A stretch of 64,000 nt of DNA. It comes from Lithobates sylvaticus. Taxonomy: Eukaryota; Chordata; Amphibia; Anura; Ranidae. Below the pieces are notes generated by a model. That model did no database searches. It worked only from the letters and a program-made list of their open reading frames with translations, and was not told the DNA's origin. Below, piece after piece: positions 12,901-24,900 of this stretch. A program made the translations under genes and the position numbers. The stretch lies in contig CM053030.1 of NCBI GenBank assembly GCA_028564925.1, positions 6,479,698-6,543,697 on the forward strand, written 5' to 3'. Within the stretch, counting starts at the first letter, position 1, and each line of letters starts with the position of its first letter.

Positions 12901-15900
12901 AGTCACCATCTATGTGTTCTGCCTGTTCAGTGTAACTGGCTTTGTGTGCTGAGAGCCAGCTGGAAGGATCCTGACAATATTGTCAGGATCCTTCCAGAGC
13001 CTATAGCAGCTCTGTGACATCAGCTGACAGCGGGATTTAACCTGCTATAAGCTGACTCTGGATATGGCTTCCGAAGAGCAGTATGACCAAAATAGCTTTG
13101 CCCCTACTTCTCTTGTATTCTGTAAAGCTTTTTAGGGCTGTTTTCAGGCGGACATCCCATACAGCAAACGGTTCACAAACTTTTTAACAGGGAGGAACCT
13201 TGAAATGTATTCCAGATCTCAGGGAACCCCTGATAATACTTGATCTATGGATCACAGTACAGTAGTGTGATTGGTACATTGAGATAGAAGAATAAGGAAA
13301 GTAACGGGCTGTATGTGCATCTATCATCAAGGCAGACATGCATAAACCTCAGAACTTCTAAATAATAAAAAAATAATTCAGCGCCACAAAAGTATGAATC
13401 GTAATACAAAATGATTATTATGGTTCATATTTTGTGGCGTTTCATTATTAGTAGTTGGTATAGAGGACATCCTGGGTTGTTTTGCTATGATTTGATAATA
13501 TTGAAATTACATAAATAATAAAATGATTGGTGGGGGAAGAAATGTAGAGTGAAAATTGTGTTACCTCATGTTGGTGATCAGTGGATAAGAACCCCACAAT
13601 GCTGGGGTCAGTGCAGAGGATCCCCTTAGATTAGTGATCAGTGGATAAGAGCCCCATCATGCTGGGGTCAGTACAGAGGGTCCCCTTATGATGCTGGGGT
13701 CAGTACAGAGGGTCCCCTTATGATGCTGGGGTCAGTACAGAGGGTCCCCTTATGATGCTGGGGTCAGTACAGAGGGTCCCCTTATGATGCTGGGGTCAGT
13801 ACAGAGGGTCCCCTTATGATGCTGGGGTCAGTACAGAGGGTCCCCTTATGATGCTGGGGTCAGTACAGAAGGTCCCCTTAGATTAGTGATCAGTGGATAA
13901 GAGCCCCATCATGCTGGGGTCAGTACAGAGGGTCCCCTTATGCTGGGGTCAGTACAGAGGGTCCCCTTATGCTGGGGTCAGTACAGAGGGTCCCCTTATG
14001 ATGCTGGGGTCAGTACAGAGGGTCCCCTTATGATGCTGGGGTCAGTACAGAGGGTCCCCTTATGATGCTGGGGTCAGTACAGAGGGTCCCCTTATGGTGC
14101 TGGGGTCAGTACAGAGGGTCCCCTTATGGTGCTGGGGTCAGTACAGAGGGTCCCCTTATGGTGCTGGGGTCAGTACAGAGGGTCCCCTTATGGTGCTGGG
14201 GTCAGTACAGAGGGTCCCCTTATGATGCTGGGGTCAGTACAGAGGGTCCCCTTATGATGCTGGGGTCAGTACAGAGGGTCCCCTTATGATGCTGGGGTCA
14301 GTACAGAGGGTCCCCTTATGATGCTGGGGTCAGTACAGAGGGTCCCCTTATCATGCTGGGGTCAGTACAGAGGGTCCCCTTATCATGCTGGGGTCAGTAC
14401 AGAGGGTCCCCTTATCATGCTGGGGTCAGTACAGAGGGTCCCCTTATCATGCTGGGGTCAGTACAGAGGGCCCCCTTAGATTGGTGATTGGTGGATAAGA
14501 ACCCCACTATGCTGGGGTCAGTGCAGAGGGTCCCCTTAGATAAGTGGATAAGAGCCCCATCATGCTGAGTTTCAGTGCAGATGTTTCCCTTGGATTTGGT
14601 GATCGGTGGGATAAATGCCCCCTACAGAATGTTTCATATCCAGAAATATGGGAGTTTAGGTCATCACATAAAAAACAAAGTGACTCGCAATGAAATATAA
14701 ACTTTTTATTACTTTAAAATAAAATTATCACAAGGATAGAAGGATATCCAAACTCCCTTATATCCACAGAGAATGACCAGCAAACGGGGTGAACCGTTAC
14801 CCCCTGTAGTGATATATGGACAGTGTACAGCGGTGTGTGCCTGTAGCTCCGCCCCCTGTAGTGATATATGGACAGTATACAGCGGTGTGTGCCTTGAGCT
14901 CCGCCCCATGTAGTGATATATGGATGGTATATAGAGGTGTGTGCCTGGAGCTCCCCCCCCTGTAGTGATATATGGACAGTATATAGAGGTATGTGCCTGG
15001 AGCTCCGCCCCCTGTAGTGATATATGGACAGTGTACAGCGGTGTATGCCTGGAGCTCCGCCCCCTGTAGTGATATATGGACGGTATATAGAGGTGTGTGC
15101 CTGGAGCTCCGCCCCCTGTAGTGATATATGGATGGTATATAGCGGTGTGTGCCTGGAGCTCCACCCCCTGTAGTGATATATGGACGGTATACAGCGGTGT
15201 GTGCCTTGAGCTCCGCCCCCTGTAGTGATATATGGACAGTATACAGCGGTGTGTGCCTTGAGCTCCGCCCCCTGTAGTGATATATGGACAGTGTACAGCG
15301 GTGTATGCCTGGAGCTCCGCCCCCTGTAGTGATATATGGACAGTGTACAGCGGTGTATGCCTGGAGCTCCGCCCCCTGTAGTGATATATGGACAGTGTAC
15401 AGCGGTGTATGCCTGGAGCTCCGCCCCCTGTAGTGATATATGGACGGTATATAGAGGTGTGTGCCTGGAGCTCCGCCCCCTGTAGTGATATATGGATGGT
15501 ATATAGCGGTGTGTGCCTGGAGCTCCACCCCCTGTAGTGATATATGGACGGTATACAGCGGTGTGTGCCTTGAGCTCCGCCCCCTGTAGTGATATATGGA
15601 CAGTATACAGCGGTGTGTGCCTTGAGCTCCGCCCCCTGTAGTGATATATGGACAGTGTACAGCGGTGTATGCCTGGAGCTCCGCCCCCTGTAGTGATATA
15701 TGGACGGTATATAGAGGTGTGTGCCTGGAGCTCCACCCCCTGTAGTGATATATGGATGGTATATAGCGGTGTGTGCCTGGAGCTCCGCCCCCTGTAGTGA
15801 TATATGGACAGTATACAGCGGTGTGTGCCTTGAGCTCCGCCCCCTGTAGTGATATATGGATGGTATATAGAGGTGTGTGCCTGGAGCTCCGCCCCCTGTA

Positions 15901-18900
15901 GTGATATATGGATGGTATATAGCGGTGTGTGCCTGGAGCTCCGCCCCCTGTAGTGATATATGGACAGTATATAGAGGTATGTGCCTGGAGCTCCACCCCC
16001 TGTAGCGAAATATGGACAGTATATAGAGGTATGTGCCTGGAGCTCCACCCCCTGTAGCGATATATGGACAGTATATAGAGGTGTGTGCCTGGAGCTCCGC
16101 CCCCTGTAGTGGTATATGGACAGTATATAGAGGTGTGTGCCTGGAGCTCCGCCCCCTGTAGTGGTATATGGACAGTATATAGAGGTGTGTGCCTGGAGCT
16201 CCGCCCCCTGTAGTGGTATATGGACAGTATATAGAGGTGTGTGCCTGGAGCTCCGCCCCCTGTAGTGATATATGGATGGTATATAGAGGTGTGTGCCTGG
16301 AGCTCCGCCCCTTGTAGTGATATATGGATGGTATATAGAGGTGTGTGCCTGGAGCTCCGCCCCCTGTAGTGATATATATACAGTGTACAGCGGTGTATGC
16401 CTGGAGCTCCGCCCCCTGTAGTGATATGTATAGGTCTCGTGCTCCACCATGTACTGAATCTCACTTCTGCAGGTTTCCTGCCTGGAGACCACCTGGGTGT
16501 CTAAATCCAACGTCATCCAGAGACGAGGGCGAGCGGGGCGCTGCCAGTCTGGATTCTCCTACCATCTCTTCACCCGTCGGCAGCACCAGGAAATGGCCGA
16601 ATTCCAGGTGCCAGAGATCCTGCGAACACCCCTGGAGAATCTGGTTCTTCAGGCCAAGATACACACCCCGGAGATGACGGTGAGATGACGCAGCGTTATT
16701 TGGTTTGTCGTTGTGTCTTCCTGACGTTTGTCACTTATGTCCTTCTTTTTTTTTTTTTTTTTTTTTTTTAGGCAGTGGAATTCCTTTCACAAGCGCTGGA
16801 ATGTCCCGACCAGCCCGCCATCAAAGACGCAGTGCGATTGCTGCAGGAGATCCGTAGGTGTCCTGTCTCTGCTGTCCTGACCCTCTGGTCTGTCTGTAAT
16901 GTAGATCAGTCATTGTCTGCAATGGTGCTGAAGAGCCGGTTAGATCCCGGGGCCCCCCGCTGTGTGCACTAAGGAATGTGATACAGAGCAAGAGTTGCAT
17001 CTCTACCTAATAGAGGTGAAATAGACAGACGGCACCGAGGAACCGCACTCAGTGCCTACCAGGGCCCAAGCAGTACACCAACCCAGAAATATATACAGGG
17101 GGAGCTCTATGGTTGCCTTCTCCTCCCACTGACAATTCTGCAGGTCAAGTTAAACTAAAGTTCCAATGAGGCTTGCACCCCTTTTGTTAATTTAGGAGAA
17201 GTATCTGCACAGTGTGCTAATTAGGAAGATTTGTGCAAGATTCGGCCTTGCACAACTTTTTCTTAATTTCCCCCACAGAGAGCAATAAAAACTTGACAGG
17301 GGCTCCAGCTCTGCTCCACTACATCTGGGGGAAAAAAAAGGTTTGTCAGAGGTTAGAAATTACCAAACTTCTTTTTAGCCCTGACTGTTACTGTTCTCTT
17401 CCCCTCTCAGCCGCCGTCTCCCTTCTCTTCCCCTCTCAGCCGCCTCCCTTCTCTTCCCCACTCGGCCGCCACCTCCCTTCTCTTCCCCACTCGGCCGCCA
17501 CCTCCCTTCTCTTCCCCACTCGGCCGCCTCCCTTCTCTTCCCCACTTGGCTGCCGCCTCCCTTCTCTTCCCCACTCGGCCGCCGCCTCCCTTCTCTTCCC
17601 CACTCGGCCGCCGCCTCCCTTCTCTTCCCCACTCGGCCGCCGCCTCCCTTCTCTTCCCCACTCGGCCGCCGCCTCCCTTCTCTTCCCCACTCGGCCCCCG
17701 CCTCCCTTCTCTTCCCCACTCGGCCGCCGCCTCCCTTCTCTTCCCCACTCGGCCGCCGCCTCCCTTCTCTTCCCCACTCGGCCGCCGCCTCCCTTCTCTT
17801 CCCCACTCGGCGGCCGCCGCCGCCTCCCTTCTCTTCCCCACTCGGCGGCCGCCGCCGCCTCCCTTCTCTTCCCCACTCGGCCGCCGCGGCCGCCTCCCTT
17901 CTCTTCCCCACTCGGCCGCCGCGGCCGCCTCCCTTCTCTTCCCCACTCGGCCGCCGCGGCCGCCTCCCTTCTCTTCCCCACTCGGCAGCCGCCTCCCTTC
18001 TCTTCCCCACTCGGCCGCCGCCTCCCTTCTCTTCCCCACTCGGCCGCCGCCTCCCTTCTCTTCCCCACTCGGCCGCCTCCCTTCTCTTCCCCACTCGGCC
18101 GCCGCCTCCCTTCTCTTCCCCACTCGGCCGCCGCCTCCCTTCTCTTCCCCACTCGGCGGCGGCCGCCGCCTCCCTTCTCTTCCCCACTCGGCGGCGGCCG
18201 CCGCCTCCCTTCTCTTCCCCACTCGGCCGCCGCCTCCCTTCTCTTCCCCACTCGGCCGCCGCCTCCCTTCTCTTCCCCACTCGGCCCCCGCCTCCCTTCT
18301 CTTCCCCACTCGGCCCCCGCCTCCCTTCTCTTCCCCACTCGGCCCCCGCCTCCCTTCTCTTCCCCACTCGGCCCCCGCCTCCCTTCTCTTCCCCACTCGG
18401 CCCCCGCCTCCCTTCTCTTCCCCACTCGGCCCCCGCCTCCCTTCTCTTCCCCACTCGGCCCCCGCCTCCCTTCTCTTCCCCACTCGGCCGCCGCCTCCCT
18501 TCTCTTCCCCACTCGGCCGCCGCCTCCCTTCTCTTCCCCACTCGGCCCCCGCCTCCCTTCTCTTCCCCACTCGGCCCCCGCCTCCCTTCTCTTCCCCACT
18601 CGGCCGCCGCCGCCGCCTCCCTTCTCTTCCCCACTCGGCCGCCGCCGCCTCCCTTCTCTTCCCCACTCGGCCGCCGCCGCCGCCTCCCTTCTCTTCCCCA
18701 CTCGGCCGCCGCCTCCCTTCTCTTCCCCACTCGGCCGCCGCCGCCGCCGCCTCCCTTCTCTTCCCCACTCGGCCGCCGCCGCCTCCCTTCTCTTCCCCAC
18801 TCGGCCGCCGCCGCCTCCCTTCTCTTCCCCACTCGGCCGCCGCCCCTCTCTTCCTCTCTGGGCCGCAGTCTCCCGTCTCCCCCTCGGCCACTGTCTCCCA

Positions 18901-21900
18901 TCAGTCAGCATCCTTATTTAATCATTTTTGCAGCCAGTGTTTTAGGTAGCTGTGACATATTACACGCAGAGCTTTCTCCTAATCCCCCGCTACCTGTATT
19001 CCAGGGGTGCTGGATGGCCAGGAGGACCTGACATCACTGGGCCAGCATGTGGCCAATATCTCCACCGACCCCAGCCTGGCCAAGGCAATCGTCCTATCCG
19101 CCATATTCCGCTGTCTGCAGCCCTTACTGACCATTGTGGCCTGTTTGACCAGAGACCCGTTCCTTGGAGGAATTCTCAACCGAGCCGAGGTCAACAAGGT
19201 GAGTGTGCGCTGGAGACTTTCAATTCATTTCTGGGGTTATGCTATACAGATAAGGGAAGGAGAACGGGCACTACACAAGAGAAGGACCTGTAGAGGTTGT
19301 GGAGAGGGCAGGACGTGTCCACATTCCACCATCTGAAGGAAGTGGTCACATTGAAGAAAGCCAGGGGAGCAGTTTTTAAACTTGGAGGGCCGATGATGGC
19401 AAAATCCCATCATGTGATGCGCTATAGAATATGTGGGAGCTATACAAAGAGTCACAGAGAAAAACAACTAAAAGGCATTGTAAACGTTCAAATGTTTTTG
19501 TTATAGCTCGGTATTAGTTTAGTTCTGTTTGTCTTACTTTGTAATATTCGGCTCACGTGTTGTGGCTGCAGCTTGTAGTGTCATGGCTGATTGATTCCCC
19601 TATGTCCATGTATTCATTCACCTAGCTTGTCTCCATTTACTAAGGGGAGGGGCAACTTAATTCTGCGTCCAATCCATGCTTTACCATATCACAAATGTTG
19701 GCGTGCTGATGAAGGGCTGCGCGGTGATCTGTGTGTGTCTGTGTCAGATCTAATAACTGTGTAGGTCTCACCCACAGAGCACTAGACTGAGAGCCCCAGG
19801 GATTATGGGATATATAGTTTCTTCACAGGAAGTGTCAGTTCTCAGACTACAGAGATCATGCAGTTCCACACCACATGCCTCATGTTTGAACAAAAACAGA
19901 AATTGCTGACACAGGAAGTTGAAGATTTACTCTACTGTAGGCTGTGTGTATAGGGCAACACATGACGCCATGAAACTACAGAATCAATGCACATCTTATG
20001 CCGTAGGTGCGAGTAGGAAGGTTTACAGTAGTACACCCCTCAGTCACATTTTTGTAAAATATTTTCTTCTATCTTTTCATGTGACAACACTGAAAAAAAG
20101 ACACTTTGCTACAATGTAAAGTAGTGAGTGTACAGCTTGTATAACCGTGTAAATTTGCCGTCCCCTCAAAATAACTCAACACACAGCCATTAATGTCTAA
20201 ACCGCTGGCAACAAAAGTCAGTACACCCCTAAGTCAAAATGTCCAAATTGGGCCCAAAGTGTCAATATTTTGTGTGGCCACCATTATTTTCCAGCACTGC
20301 CTTAACCCTCTTGGGCATGGAGGTCACCAGAGCTTCACAGGTCACCACTGGAGTCCTCTTCCCCTCCTCCATGATGACATCACGGAGCTGGTGGATGTTG
20401 GAGACCTTGCACTCCTCCACCTTCCGTTCGAGGATGCCCCACAGATGATCAATAGGGTTTAGATCTGGAGACATGCTTGGCTAGTCCATCACCTTTACCC
20501 TCAGCTTCTTTAGCAAGGCAGTGGTGGTCTTGGAGGTGTGTTTGGGGTGGTTATCATGTTGGAATACTGCCCTGCGGCCCAGTCTCTGAAGGGAGGGGGA
20601 TTATGCTCTGCTTCAGTATGTCACAGTACATGTTGGCATTCATGGTTCCCTCAACGACCTGTAGCCCCCCAGGGCCGGCAGCACTCATGCAGCCCCAGAC
20701 CATGACCCTCCCACCACCATGCTTGACTGTAGACAAGACACACTTGTCTTTTGTCCTCCTCACCTGGTTGCCCCCACACACGCTTGTCACCATCTGACAC
20801 CAAATACGTTTATCTTGGTCTCATCAGACCACAGGACGTGGTTCCAGTAATCCGTGTCCTTAGTCTGCTTGTCTTCAGGAAACTGTTTGCGGGGTTTCTT
20901 GTGCATCATCTTTAGAAGAGGCTTCCTTCTGGGATGACAGCCACGCAGACCAATTTGATGCAGTGTGCGGCGTATGGTCTGAGCACTGACAGGCTGACCC
21001 CCCACCCCTACAACCTCTGCAGCAATGCTGGCAGCACTCATACGTCTATTTCCCAAAGACAACCTCTGGATATGACGCTGAGCACGTGACCTCAACTTCT
21101 TTGGTGGACCATGGCGAGGCCTGTTCTGAGTGGAACCTGTCCTGTTATACCGCTGTATGGTCTTGGCCACCATGCTGCAGCTCAGTTTCAGGGTCTTGGC
21201 AATCTCCTTATAGCCTAGGCCATCTTTATGTAGAGCAACTTCTTTTTTTCAGATCCTCGGAGAGTTCTTTGCCATGAGGTGCCATGTTGAACTTCCAGTG
21301 ACCAGTATGAGAGAGTGAGAGCGATAACACCAAATTTAACACACCTGCTCCCCATTCACACCTGAGACCTTGTAACACTAACGAGTCACATGACACCAGG
21401 GGAGGGAAAACAGCTAATTAGGCCCAATTTGGACATTTTCACTTAGGGGTGTACTGACTTTTGTTGCCAGCAGTTTAGACATTAATGGCTGTGTGTTGAG
21501 TTATTTTGAGGGGACGGCAAATTTACACTGTTATACAAGCTGTACACTCACTACTTTACATTGTAGACAAGTGTCATTTCTTCAGTGTTGTCACATGAAA
21601 AGATATTACCTTTTTTTTTTACTAATATGTGACTGAGGGGTGTACTCACTTTTGTGAGATACTGTATAAGTCCTTTTAATTATAATGTGTCTGGGATAGT
21701 AGCTGGTACGACTCTTTTTTTACAAGAACTTACAATCTAAATAAGACATTTACACAAAAGGTAAGAGATATGAACTGTCTTTAAAGGGCTGGAATTTGGA
21801 AGGTGAGCGGACAGTCTGTGATTGGTTCTTTATGTTGCAGGTGAAGGCGAGATTTAGTGGGGATCTGTGCAGTGATCACTTGGCGTTTGTGCAGATTCTC

Positions 21901-24900
21901 CAGGCCTGGAAAGAGGTTCTCGGTCTCAGGAGTGATTTCGACAGAAAAGATTTTCTAAAGGACAACGTCCTCTCGAGTTCCGCACTGCGCTACATCCAAG
22001 GTGAGCGCTAGATTGCAGGTCTATAAATCTTCCCGGTGTTCATGCTGCAAAGATTTGGTGATCTGGTTAAACAATCAATCTTCAATTTTATTTATTATAA
22101 CTGTAGAGAAAAAGTAATTGAAGAGTAGCTAGGACTCTCTCTCTAAAAAAAAAAAAAAAAAGCGGACTTTGGGAATTGGGAGTCAGTGAGAAGAATGTTC
22201 CTTACATTGGTGATCAGTGAGAAGAATGTTCCTTACATTGGTGATCAGTGGGAAGAATGTTCCTTACATTGGTGATCAGTGAGAAGAATGTCCCTTACAT
22301 TGGTGATCAGTGGGAAGAATGTTCCTTACATTGGTGATCAGTGAGAAGAATGTTCCTTACATTGGTGATCAGTGAGAAGAATGTTCCTAACATTGGTGAT
22401 CAGTGAGAAGAATGTTCCTTACATTGGTGATCAGTGGGAAGAATGTTCCTAACATTGGTAATCAGTGAGAAGAATGTTCCTTACATTGGTGATCAGTGAG
22501 AAGAATGTTCCTTACATTGGTGATCAGTGAGAAGAAGGTTCCTTACATTGGTGGTCAGTGAGAAGAATGTTCCTTACATTGGTGGTCAGTGAGAAGAATG
22601 TTCCTTACATTGGTGATCGGTGAGAAGAATGTTCCTTACATTGGTGATCGGTGGGAAGAATGTTCCTTACATTGGTGATCGGTGGGAAGAATGTTCCTTA
22701 CATTGGTGATCGGTGGGAAGAATGTTCCTTACATTGGTGATCAGTGAGAAGAATGTTCCTTACATTGGTGATCAGTGGGAAGAATGTTCCTTACATTGGT
22801 GATCAGTGAGAAGAATGTTCCTTACATTGGTGATCAGTGAGAAGAATGTTCCTTACATTGGTGATCAGTGAGAAGAATGTTCCTTACATTGGTGATCAGT
22901 GAGAAGAATGTTCCTTACATTGGTGATCAGTGGGAAGAATGTTCCTTACATTGGTGATCAGTGGGAAGAATGTTCCTTACATTGGTGATCAGGGGGAAGA
23001 ATGTTCCTCACATTGGTGATCAGTGGGAAGAATGTTCCTCACATTGGTGATCAGTGAGAAGAATGTTCCTCACATTGGTGATCAGTGGGAAGAATGTTCC
23101 TCACATTGGTGATCAGTGAGAAGAATGTTCCTCACATTGGTGATCAGTGGGAAGAATGTTCCTTACATTGGTGATCAGTGGGAAGAATGTTCCTCACATT
23201 GGTGATCAGTGGGAAGAATGTTCCTCACATTGGTGATCAGTGGGAAGAATGTTCCTCACATTGGTGATCAGTGGGAAGAATGTTCCTTTTACATTGGTGG
23301 TCAGTGAGAAGAATGTTCCTTACATTGGTGATCAGTGGGAAGAATGTTCCTTACATTGGTGATCAGTGGGAAGAATGTTCCTCACATTGGTGATCAGTGG
23401 GAAGAATGTTCCTCACATTGGTGATCAGTGGGAAGAATGTTCCTTTTACATTGGTGGTCAGTGAGAAGAATGTTCCTTACATTGGTGATCAGTGAGAAGA
23501 ATGTTCCTTACATTGGTGATCAGTGAGAAGAATGTTCCTTACATTGGTGATCAGTGGGAAGAATGTTCCTTACATTGGTGATCAGTGGGAAGAATGTTCC
23601 TTACATTGGTGATCAGTGAGAAGAATGTTCCTTACATTGGTGATCAGTAAGAAGAATGTTCCTTACATTGGTGATCAGTGAGAAGAATATTCCTTACATT
23701 GGTGATCAGTGGGAAGAATGTTCCTTACATTGGTGATCAGTGAGAAGAATGTTCCTTACATTGGTGATCAGTGAGAAGAATGTTCCTTACATTGGTGATC
23801 AGTGAGAAGAATGTTCCTTACATTGGTGGTCAGTGAGAAGAATGTTCCTTACATTGGTGATCAGTAAGAAGAATGTTCCTTACATTGGTGATCAGTGGGA
23901 AGAATGTTCCTTACATTGGTGATCAGTGAGAAGAATGTTCCTTACATTGGTGATCAGTGAGAAGAATGTTCCTTACATTGGTGATCAGTGGGAAGAATGT
24001 TCCTTACATTGGTGATCAGTGGGAAGAATGTTCCTTACATTGGTGATCAGTGAGAAGAATGTCCCTTACATTGGTGATCAGTGGGAAGAATGTTCCTTAC
24101 ATTGGTGATCAGTGGGAAGAATGTTCCTTACATTGGTGATCAGTGAGAAGAATGTCCCTTACATTGGTGATCAGTGAGAAGAATGTCCCTTACATTGGTG
24201 ATCAGTGGGAAGAATGCTCCTTACATTGGTGATCAGTGGGAAGAATGTTCCTTACATTGGTGATCAGTGAGAAGAATGTTCCTTACATTGGTGATCAGTG
24301 AGAAGAATGTTCCTTACATTGGTGATCAGTGGGAAGAATGTTCCTTACATTGGTGATCAGTGGGAAGAATGTTCCTTACATTGGTGATCAGTGAGAAGAA
24401 TGTCCCTTACATTGGTGATCAGTGAGAAGAATGTTCCTTACATTGGTGATCAGTGGGAAGAATGTCCCTTACATTGGTGATCAGTGAGAAGAATGTTCCT
24501 TACATTGGTGATCAGTAAGAAGAATGTTCCTTACATTGGTGATCAGTGAGAAGAATGTTCCTTACATTGGTGATCAGTGAGAAGAATATTCCTTACATTG
24601 GTGATCAGTGGGAAGAATGTTCCTTACATTGGTGATCAGTGAGAAGAATGTTCCTCACATTGGTGATCAGTGAGAAGAATGTTCCTCAACTAATAACTTG
24701 CAAATCGTTAATTCCTGATGGTCTGTAGTACTGTAAGGCTGAATGTTGTAGATATACAATGTGCACAGGGTTTGTTGGATTCTTTTTCATGTTTGCGTGT
24801 TTTTGGTCCCCCCCCTCCCCTCCCCCCCAGGTCTTGTCTCACAGTTCTCCTCCAACGCTCATGATGCTCACCTCGTGTCCAACCCAAGTGAATGTGTGAA

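Noticed and set aside
16851-16857. Alternative DHX30 donor four bases downstream
   Set aside because: It would change phase and break the frame into the exon at 19005.
17395-18845. CpG island or promoter
   Set aside because: The high GC is due to tandem GCC-bearing units inside an intron; no first exon or promoter elements were seen.
17233-18949. Open frames of 467-562 codons on both strands (proline/serine-rich and glycine/arginine-rich)
   Set aside because: They are created by the 29-bp array in several frames at once, with no splice, start or conservation signals. DHX30 splicing passes through as an intron.
22183-24690. CRISPR-like regular repeat array
   Set aside because: Units are head-to-tail without unique spacers, in a vertebrate intron. 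It is a minisatellite.
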